DNA of 12,113 nt from Oscillospiraceae bacterium. GTDB lineage: Bacteria; Bacillota; Clostridia; Oscillospirales; Oscillospiraceae. The stretch lies in the NCBI GenBank assembly GCA_031260745.1, contig JAISKY010000185.1, positions 1 through 12,113 on the forward strand. The letters are read 5' to 3'. The notes below the pieces were generated by a model, which was not told the DNA's origin, ran no database searches, and saw nothing but the letters and a program-made list of their open reading frames with translations. Position numbers and translations under genes: made by a program. Positions 7,601 through 12,113 of the stretch are shown piece after piece. Position 1 is the first letter of the stretch, and each line of letters starts with the position of its first letter.

Positions 7601-8588
7601 TATAGCCGAGCGCGATTTTCGTAGCGACTTTCGCGATTGGATAACCTGTAGCTTTACTCGCAAGCGCGGACGAACGGCTGACTCTGGGATTAACCTCGAT
7701 TACCGCGTATTCAAAACTGTCGGGATTCAGCGCGAACTGACAATTACAGCCGCCCTCAACCCCAAGCGCGCGGATTATCGCCAACGCCGCCGAGCGTAAC
7801 ATCTGATACTCTTTATCCGCGAGCGTAACCGCCGGAGCTATAACTATACTGTCGCCGGTATGAACGCCCACAGGGTCGAAGTTCTCCATCGAACAAACCG
7901 TTATCGCGTTGTCCATTCCGTCGCGCATAACCTCGAACTCGATTTCTTTCCAGCCCGCGACGGACTTCTCAACCAATATCTGGTGAATCGGCGACATCTC
8001 AATTCCGTTACGGGCGATAGCGCGGAACTCCGCTTCGGTTTCCGCGATTCCTCCGCCGGAACCGCCCAGCGTATACGCGGGACGCACAATTACCGGGTAG
8101 CCGATTTCGTCCGCGATTGCGGCGGCGCGTTCAAGGTCGGTCGCGATGTCGGAGGGGATTACGGGCTGACCGATTGCTTCCATGGTTTCCTTGAAAAGCT
8201 CCCTGTCCTCGGCTTTTTCAATCGCGTCAATCGGTGAGCCGAGCAATCTTACGCCCATTTGCTCCCAGAATCCGTCGCGCGACAACTGCATACACAGCGT
8301 AAGCCCCGTCTGACCGCCTAACCCCGACAGTACGCTGTCGGGAGTTTCTTTTTCGATTATCCGCTTCAGCGTTACCGGAGTAAGCGGCTCTATATATATG
8401 CGGTCGGCGATATGGCTGTCCGTCATAATCGTCGCGGGGTTTGAGTTAACGAGAACAATCTCTACGCCCTCGTCGCGAAGCACCCGGCACGCCTGAGTGC
8501 CGGCGTAGTCGAACTCCGCCGCCTGTCCAATCACAATCGGTCCCGAACCGATTACCAGCACTTTTTTTATATTCAGATTACGTGGCAT
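4674..8588 (-). CDS. carB-dapF: CarB-DapF fusion: carbamoyl-phosphate synthase large subunit + diaminopimelate epimerase
   Basis: A single 1304-codon ORF. Residues 1-1035 are a full CarB, which makes carbamoyl phosphate for pyrimidines and arginine: N-terminal ATP-grasp half from LVIGSGPIVIGQAAEFDYAG (11-30), with RPAYTLGGSGGG (169-180) and EVNPRVSRSSALASKATGYP (298-317); oligomerisation region about 400-520; second half with VLGSGPIRIGQGIEFDY (524-540), RPSYVLGGQNM (675-685) and EVNPRASRTVP (800-810); MGS-like regulatory domain about 905-1035. From residue 1041 (LPFTKMQGCGND) it is a complete DapF. CarB ends close to its usual C-terminus, so neither partner looks truncated. GGAGGAG precedes the ATG by 2 nt. 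The glutaminase subunit gene carA is not adjacent. A sequencing error could only mimic this by deleting a stop and joining frames, with no sign of such a scar. Confidence 0.93.
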   Translation of the reverse strand: MPRNLNIKKVLVIGSGPIVIGQAAEFDYAGTQACRVLRDEGVEIVLVNSNPATIMTDSHIADRIYIEPLTPVTLKRIIEKETPDSVLSGLGGQTGLTLCMQLSRDGFWEQMGVRLLGSPIDAIEKAEDRELFKETMEAIGQPVIPSDIATDLERAAAIADEIGYPVIVRPAYTLGGSGGGIAETEAEFRAIARNGIEMSPIHQILVEKSVAGWKEIEFEVMRDGMDNAITVCSMENFDPVGVHTGDSIVIAPAVTLADKEYQMLRSAALAIIRALGVEGGCNCQFALNPDSFEYAVIEVNPRVSRSSALASKATGYPIAKVATKIALGYTLDEIPNAVTGSTFAAFEPALDYVAVKFPKWPFDKFVYAKRDLGTQMKATGEVMAISDTFESALMKAIRGAEISSESRKQRAEITNTQLLSEISKATDDRIFKVFDALRRGITPQEIFDATKIDKWFLYKLLPLCKGTSDNSALLSVKSPLIYKMVDTCAGEFAATTPYFYSIEGNGENEALEFIAKSVKERVLVLGSGPIRIGQGIEFDYACVHCVWSLKELGYEVIVINNNPETVSTDFDTADRLYFEPLHIDDVMSVIEIEKPIGVIVAFGGGTAIKLTQELNRRGVKILGTSADSIDVCEDRDRFDKLLEDLDVKRPAGFGVFTEVEALTAAGTLGYPVLMRPSYVLGGQNMIIAYGDDDIKEYMEVILRQKQENPVLIDKYLSGREIEVDALCDGTDILIPGIMEHIERTGIHSGDSIAVYPATHIEDDLAERIFEETKKLCAALDVRGLVNIQYVITDGEIFVIEVNPRASRTVPYISKVTGVQMCDAATRLSLGQTLAECGLKPGFAKIPPYTAVKVPVFSFEKLTDVDTQLGPEMKSTGEVLGVGKNLQEALYKGLAAAGYKMRKGGGVFITVRDQDKSEIADIAKKFVNIGLKLYATAGTAKILWIAGMEVEVVNKISENSVVNSRTLLESGEISYIISTSTNGRDPALDSVQIRRKATVLGIPCLTSLDTAAALADSMLSRYGEHNTELVDINRMRPEHIQLPFTKMQGCGNDYIYIDCFKYDLEALGISSPESLSVFLSDRRFGVGGDGVILIMPSEIADAKMRMFNLDGSEGKMCGNGIRCVAKYLYDNGIIKTREMKIETLSGIKELYANTQNGEVSSVRVNMGKATVTSEISVEGNTRRSVGEPVYIDVGNPHRVVFVDSVDTADVEGIGNMYPDYNNEFTKVVDSKRLQMRVWERGSGETLACGTGACAAVAAAVLKGYCEKDTDVKVQLLGGDLTVQVTDETVYLTGECKTVYNGVVRI
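4677..5468 (-). other. dapF: DapF domain of the fusion (diaminopimelate epimerase)
   Basis: Residues 1041-1304 of the fusion cover about the usual 265-275 residues of DapF, which converts LL- to meso-diaminopimelate for lysine and peptidoglycan. Both catalytic cysteines are present: C1116 in KMCGNGIRC and C1247 in LACGTGAC. Other family signatures are MQGCGNDYIYID, RRFGVGGDG (1081-1089), FNLDGSEGKMCGNG and DVGNPHRVVF (1191-1200). The possible internal starts, M1034 (MRPEHIQ) and M1046 (MQGCGND), have no Shine-Dalgarno sequence in front of them. DapF is therefore probably made only as the C-terminal part of the fusion, unless the protein is later cleaved. Confidence 0.93.
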
Positions 8589-8683
8589 AACTCCTCCAAC
8601 ACAATTAATGGTTAACAGTAAACATTTGAAAGTTCATCGCGTCTTTTCTCTATCTTCTATCTGTTCCGGTTGACGTTCTTCAT

Positions 8684-8712
8684 ATAATACCGCAAATATG
8701 CCGTTTTGTCAA
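8684..8712 (-). promoter_or_regulatory. sigma-A promoter of carB-dapF
   Basis: The minus strand carries a perfect -35 TTGACA (8707-8712), a 17-bp spacer, and -10 TATTAT (8684-8689). Transcription should start near 8677, giving a leader of about 90 nt. I see no PyrR-binding loop, attenuator or riboswitch in that leader. Confidence 0.85.
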
Positions 8713-8783
8713 CAACAATTTCGTCCGCGCTTGCGATATTGCATTTGCATTTATTAACAATTAATTAATAATAATCTTCCCTA

Positions 8784-8812
8784 TTGCGTTTTAGCTAATA
8801 TTAGTGTATAAT
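8784..8812 (+). promoter_or_regulatory. putative promoter of cdaA
   Basis: A perfect -10 TATAAT (8807-8812) has a poor -35, TTGCGT (8784-8789), at 17 bp. The start would be near 8819, leaving a leader of only about 25 nt that carries GGGGGGAGG (8822-8830). The promoter is divergent from carB, and the DNA between the two promoters is AT-rich (TTAATTAATAATAATC). Confidence 0.65.
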
Positions 8813-8842
8813 GTTATAAATGGGGGGAGGTAGACAGCGCTG

Positions 8843-9721
8843 TTGAATTTGATTTTTGACGCTATGATGTTCGTATGGGATTATACTATGACCATCGGCA
8901 TAGCTGATGTGCTTGATATTGCCATAGTCGCGTTCTTTATTTACAAAATGTTCCGCTACTTTTCGCGTACCGGGTCGGGACGCGTTGTGCGCGGAGTATT
9001 ACTGCTTATCGGGCTGATGTGGATTGCGTCGCTCACCAAAATGACGGTCGTGAATTTCTTTATCGGGCAGACGTTCCAAATGGGAATCCTCGCGGTTATT
9101 ATCCTGTTTCAGCCGGAGCTTAGGCATTTGCTGGAGCGCGTCGGCAGCAGTGATATTTCTCAGGTTTTCTCCGCCGCTCAAAATATCGGTATGAAGGAAA
9201 CCGACGCGGTTATTGTTTCCGTTACGTCAGCCTCCGCTGATTTCTCCAAATCTTCTACGGGCGCGCTGATTGTTTTCGAGCGTAGAATAAAACTGGACGA
9301 ACAAGTCAAAAGCGGTACGGTAATCGACGCGAACGTCAATAAAGACTTACTTAAAAATATTTTCTATCCTAAGACTATGCTACACGACGGAGCCGCGATT
9401 ATCCGAAACGGCCGAATTACCGCGGCGGCGTGTATGCTCCCGCTGTCGCAGAATCCGAACCTCGACCGGAATCTAGGTACGCGTCACAGAGCCGGAATCG
9501 GAATCAGCGAGCTTACCGACGCGGTTGTTGTAGTCGTGTCAGAGGAAACCGGAGCAATCAGTCTTGCTGTCGGCGGTATGCTGAAACGCAGACTTTCGCC
9601 GGATATGCTTCAGGCGTTGCTTCGCACCGAGCTAATCGGTGAGGACGCCGCTTCAAACACGATTATCGGAAAAATCCGAGAAGCCGGGAAAAAATCCGCC
9701 GAAAGGAGGGACCATAAATGA
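8843..9721 (+). CDS. cdaA: Diadenylate cyclase CdaA (c-di-AMP synthase)
   Basis: A 292-residue membrane-bound enzyme that condenses two ATP into cyclic di-AMP, the messenger for potassium/osmotic and cell-wall homeostasis in Gram-positive bacteria. Three hydrophobic segments (about 20-38, 48-66, 70-90) precede the DAC (DisA_N) domain, which carries the catalytic DGA (182-184) and RHR (214-216, GTRHRAGIG) motifs. Length is normal for CdaA. The start is TTG, chosen because GGGGGGAGG lies 12 nt upstream and the N-terminus then matches the family; a second TTG at 8849 or the ATG pair from 8864 are alternatives. The stop overlaps the cdaR start (ATGA), the usual cdaA-cdaR pairing, where CdaR modulates CdaA activity. 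Confidence 0.95.
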   Translation: MNLIFDAMMFVWDYTMTIGIADVLDIAIVAFFIYKMFRYFSRTGSGRVVRGVLLLIGLMWIASLTKMTVVNFFIGQTFQMGILAVIILFQPELRHLLERVGSSDISQVFSAAQNIGMKETDAVIVSVTSASADFSKSSTGALIVFERRIKLDEQVKSGTVIDANVNKDLLKNIFYPKTMLHDGAAIIRNGRITAAACMLPLSQNPNLDRNLGTRHRAGIGISELTDAVVVVVSEETGAISLAVGGMLKRRLSPDMLQALLRTELIGEDAASNTIIGKIREAGKKSAERRDHK

Positions 9722-10989
9722 ATCGAATCCGGACGGTAGCCTCTAAAATAGGTTCTAACAGGGTTTTCCTGATGTTAATTTCCGTACTGATTGCGTTTAT
9801 CGTGTGGCTTTTCCTTGTAAACGAGGAAAACGAGGACATAGAGCGCGAGTTCACCGGAGTACCCGTCTTTTATACGGGCGATGAAGCTCAACTTAGTGAG
9901 AACGGTCTAATCGTTACAGGGTACGATACAACTGCCGTTACGCTTGTACTTCGCGGGAAACGCAATATCGTCAGTCATATCGACCGCAGCGAAATAAGCG
10001 TTACCCTTGACTTTACAACGATACGCGCGTCGGGGAAAGTACCGTGTACTTATACGATTAATCTCCCCGAGGAGGTAAACTTTAACGAACTGTTTATTAC
10101 TAAGATACCCGAACAAATTGACGTCAATATAGAGCGCATTGTACCTAAAGTAATCCCGATTCGCGGCAGTCTTGAAGGTTCCGTCGGGGAGGGTTATCTA
10201 AAAGAAAATCTGAAATTTACTCCCGCCTCGCTGACAATACGCGGACCGAGTTCCCGCGTTGACGAGATTGATTACGCGTGGGTTTCTATTGTTCAGGATA
10301 ATGTAACCGAAACCATAGTGGCAAATGTCGAGCCGATATTGTACGACATTGAGGGCAATGTCGTGGATACTCAGGGTATAACGATGGATTACCAGTCAAT
10401 CCAAGTGGAACTTCCCATAAAAATGCAAAAGGAAGTCAGCCTTACCGTTAATCTAATCGCGGGAGGCGGAGCCGACATTGATAACGCCACAGTTGAAATC
10501 AAACCCTCTACTATCCGCTTAAAGGGCGAGTCCTCCGCGCTTTCGGCGATTAATCTGCTACCGCTGGATAAGATTGACCTCGGCACTATAAACGGAAAAC
10601 TCACAAAAACCGTACCGATACTAATTGACGACGGAATGGAGAACCTATCAGGAGAGCTTACCGCCGAAGTAACCGTTACCATTGTAGGCTTGTCTACCAC
10701 CGCGAGAACCGCCAGAGCATTCGCCGCGGAAAATGCCGCGCCGGGGTATTCCGTAAGGTTTATTACCTCAAGTATGCTCGTAACCATTCGAGGTTCGGCG
10801 GACGAATTTGAATTCATAACCGACGAGGACATAACCGTAATCTGCGACGTGTCCGACATCGCTCGGACTCCCGGAGTTCACGAGCTTGACGCGGAGGACA
10901 TAAGCGTCATAGTCGCCGGAGCAAATAACGTCGGCGTAATCAAGAACTACGGACGCGTCAGCGTAGAAATTGCCGTAGAAGAAAATTAA
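9718..10989 (+). CDS. cdaR: YbbR-domain regulator of CdaA
   Basis: A 423-residue protein with one N-terminal transmembrane segment (about 15-35, RVFLMLISVLIAFIVWLFLV) and an extracytoplasmic remainder of about four beta-rich YbbR repeats (roughly 45-145, 150-235, 238-325, 326-420). Recurrent PASLTIRGPSS / PSTIRLKGESS / SSMLVTIRGSAD-type strands mark the repeats. In known systems CdaR binds CdaA at the membrane and tunes c-di-AMP output. AGGAGG lies just upstream and the ATG overlaps the cdaA stop by 4 bp, so translation is probably coupled. In many Firmicutes glmM follows; here it does not. Confidence 0.93.
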   Translation: MNRIRTVASKIGSNRVFLMLISVLIAFIVWLFLVNEENEDIEREFTGVPVFYTGDEAQLSENGLIVTGYDTTAVTLVLRGKRNIVSHIDRSEISVTLDFTTIRASGKVPCTYTINLPEEVNFNELFITKIPEQIDVNIERIVPKVIPIRGSLEGSVGEGYLKENLKFTPASLTIRGPSSRVDEIDYAWVSIVQDNVTETIVANVEPILYDIEGNVVDTQGITMDYQSIQVELPIKMQKEVSLTVNLIAGGGADIDNATVEIKPSTIRLKGESSALSAINLLPLDKIDLGTINGKLTKTVPILIDDGMENLSGELTAEVTVTIVGLSTTARTARAFAAENAAPGYSVRFITSSMLVTIRGSADEFEFITDEDITVICDVSDIARTPGVHELDAEDISVIVAGANNVGVIKNYGRVSVEIAVEEN

Positions 10990-11007
10990 TCCGCAAGAGG
11001 TTTTATT

Positions 11008-11241
11008 ATGACTCAAATCGCTACTGTAAAAAAAATATTCCCAGACGGCAAAGCCGAGGTCGCGGTAACTCGCGAGGGCTGCGACGCTTGCGCGGTCTGC
11101 GCGTCCTGCGTGTCGAATAAACAGCTATTGGTAAAAGCTCGCAACCCGCTTAACGCCGCTGTCGGAGATACCGTGACCGTAAAATCCAAAGGTCTTTTCA
11201 AAGTTGAGATTGTCGGATTGCAAGCCGGCGAAGTTCGCTGA
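11008..11241 (+). CDS. Small four-cysteine protein, RseC/MucC-like N-terminal domain only
   Basis: A 77-residue protein resembling the soluble N-terminal domain of RseC/MucC (SoxR-reducing system) proteins: a beta-rich start (ATVKKIFPDGKAEVAVTR), then CDACAVCASC with Cys25, 28, 31 and 34 at regular CxxCxxCxxC spacing, then a strand-rich region (VGDTVTVKSKG). Usual RseC proteins are about 140-160 residues with two C-terminal membrane helices. These are absent here and no remnant follows, because the next gene starts at once in another frame. The cysteines suggest metal or Fe-S binding; function is unknown. AGAGG lies about 9 nt before the ATG, 18 nt past the cdaR stop. The stop overlaps the DUF5685 start by one base. 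Confidence 0.75.
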   Translation: MTQIATVKKIFPDGKAEVAVTREGCDACAVCASCVSNKQLLVKARNPLNAAVGDTVTVKSKGLFKVEIVGLQAGEVR

Positions 11242-12104
11242 TGTACGGATATATTCGTCCGTACAAGCCCGAGCTAAAAATCCGCGAATGGGAAACCTAC
11301 AAGGGCGTTTATTGCGCTCTGTGCGAAACGCTGAAATCGAGCTACGGCTTCGCGGCTCGATTCGCCGTAAACTACGATTTTACGTTTTTGACTATGCTGC
11401 TTGCGAAACCGGGACAGGAAATCCGCAATACGGTTTGCAGATGTCCCGCCGATTTACGCAAAAAACCGCATTGTTTCGTTGACGGAGTACGCGAAACAGC
11501 CGCCGGTCTTTCCGTCATTATGGGATACTACAAACTAAAGGATTCGCTGACGGACGACGGATTTGCGAAGAAAATGTTCGTAACGCGCCCAAGTTTGACA
11601 GTTATTAGCGGCAAATTTCGGAAATCGAGAACTATTCACGAAAAATTCTCGGAAACCGCTAAAAAAAGACTTGACGAATTGACTGTTTTGGAGCATAATA
11701 AAGAGAATTCCGCGTTTAGGTGCGCGGATAAATTCGCGGAGATACTTTCCGCTATCGGCGAGTATTCCGACGATGATTATAACCGCCGAGTATTAGCTCA
11801 TCTTTTGTATCAAATCGGGTATATGATTTATCTGCTTGACGCTTGCGACGATATTGACGAAGATACCAAACGCGGAAACTATAATCCATTGATTAACTCG
11901 GCTGAACTCGCGTCAATCCGCGAAACACTGGAAACACTCGCCAGAACCGCGGCGGCGGACTTTGAGCTTCTCGACCCGAATCCGTTTCACGGAATACTGG
12001 AGAATATCTTTTACCTTGGATTGCAAAACACTATCGACAACGTACTGAAAAAAGTTGAAAAAACGGATTCGACTGAACTAAACAGAACGGGGAACAATAA
12101 ATGA
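11241..12104 (+). CDS. DUF5685-family protein
   Basis: A 287-residue, mainly helical protein of unknown function. It opens with MYGYIRPYKPELKIREWETY and carries Cys25/Cys28 (VYCALCET) and Cys66, Cys68 and Cys78, possible metal ligands. Two aspartate-rich patches are present: KLKDSLTDD (98-106) and LLDACDDIDED (198-208) followed by KRGNYNPL. I recognise the family from Clostridia, where no role is established to my knowledge. It has no signal peptide. There is no clear ribosome binding site; the ATG overlaps the previous stop (TGATG), so it probably depends on coupled translation. The stop overlaps the next ATG by 4 bp, which implies a continuing operon. Confidence 0.82.
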   Translation: MYGYIRPYKPELKIREWETYKGVYCALCETLKSSYGFAARFAVNYDFTFLTMLLAKPGQEIRNTVCRCPADLRKKPHCFVDGVRETAAGLSVIMGYYKLKDSLTDDGFAKKMFVTRPSLTVISGKFRKSRTIHEKFSETAKKRLDELTVLEHNKENSAFRCADKFAEILSAIGEYSDDDYNRRVLAHLLYQIGYMIYLLDACDDIDEDTKRGNYNPLINSAELASIRETLETLARTAAADFELLDPNPFHGILENIFYLGLQNTIDNVLKKVEKTDSTELNRTGNNK

Positions 12105-12113
12105 CCGACCCTT
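12101..12113 (+). CDS. Start of a further gene (four codons), possibly a J-domain protein
   Basis: ATG ACC GAC CCT T overlaps the DUF5685 stop by 4 bp (ATGA), with CGGGGAA about 8 nt upstream. The peptide MTDP... matches how many DnaJ-type J-domain proteins begin (MTDPYxVLG), and J-domain genes follow DUF5685 genes in Clostridia as I recall. Four residues cannot establish identity. Confidence 0.4.

Noticed and set aside
8589..8683. PyrR attenuator or riboswitch in the carB leader
   Set aside because: The leader is only about 90 nt, and neither a PyrR-binding motif nor a terminator hairpin with a U-tract is present.
10389..10859. 156-codon minus-strand ORF inside cdaR
   Set aside because: It is the antisense shadow of YbbR repeats and has no ribosome binding site.
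11204..11482. 92-codon plus-strand ORF overlapping the RseC-like and DUF5685 genes
   Set aside because: It is out of frame with two better supported genes and has arginine-rich, low-information composition.

Overview
The window looks like a chromosomal segment of an anaerobic, Gram-positive Clostridia-type bacterium (Bacillota). The evidence is a textbook T-box leader, strong AGGAGG ribosome binding sites, sigma-A promoters with 17-bp spacers, the cdaA-cdaR pair, a DUF5685 protein of the kind I associate with Clostridia, and DapF (a diaminopimelate pathway). I place it no lower than class. No phage, IS element, CRISPR array, tRNA or rRNA is visible. Coding is dense, in two blocks that diverge from a promoter region at about 8.6-8.84 kb.

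Minus-strand block, read from right to left: (i) a carB promoter and a 1304-residue ORF that fuses a complete carbamoyl-phosphate synthase large subunit (CarB) to a complete diaminopimelate epimerase (DapF); (ii) a 153-bp gap made almost entirely of an 87-bp imperfect tandem duplication, which also copies the start region of the next gene; (iii) a PHP-family phosphatase-like gene coupled by ATGA overlap to guaA (GMP synthase); (iv) a separate promoter and a ~300-nt T-box riboswitch; (v) a two-gene operon of an XRE-cupin regulator and an AMP-forming acyl-CoA synthetase, which runs off the left edge.

Plus-strand block: cdaA (diadenylate cyclase, TTG start), cdaR (YbbR-domain regulator, ATGA overlap), a 77-residue RseC-like four-cysteine protein, a DUF5685 protein, and the first four codons of another gene (MTDP..., perhaps a J-domain protein). 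The genes overlap or are closely spaced and probably form one transcript.

Two items stand out. The first is the in-frame CarB-DapF fusion, which joins pyrimidine/arginine precursor synthesis to lysine/peptidoglycan precursor synthesis in one polypeptide with no internal ribosome binding site. The second is the T-box in front of a regulator plus acyl-CoA synthetase rather than the usual aminoacyl-tRNA synthetase or biosynthetic gene. Its best specifier reading is AUC (Ile), and its UGGU bulge fits the A73 discriminator of tRNA-Ile. This suggests that the synthetase activates a branched-chain acid, such as 2-methylbutyrate, for isoleucine synthesis by reductive carboxylation. The T-box itself is seen directly; the metabolic role is inference.
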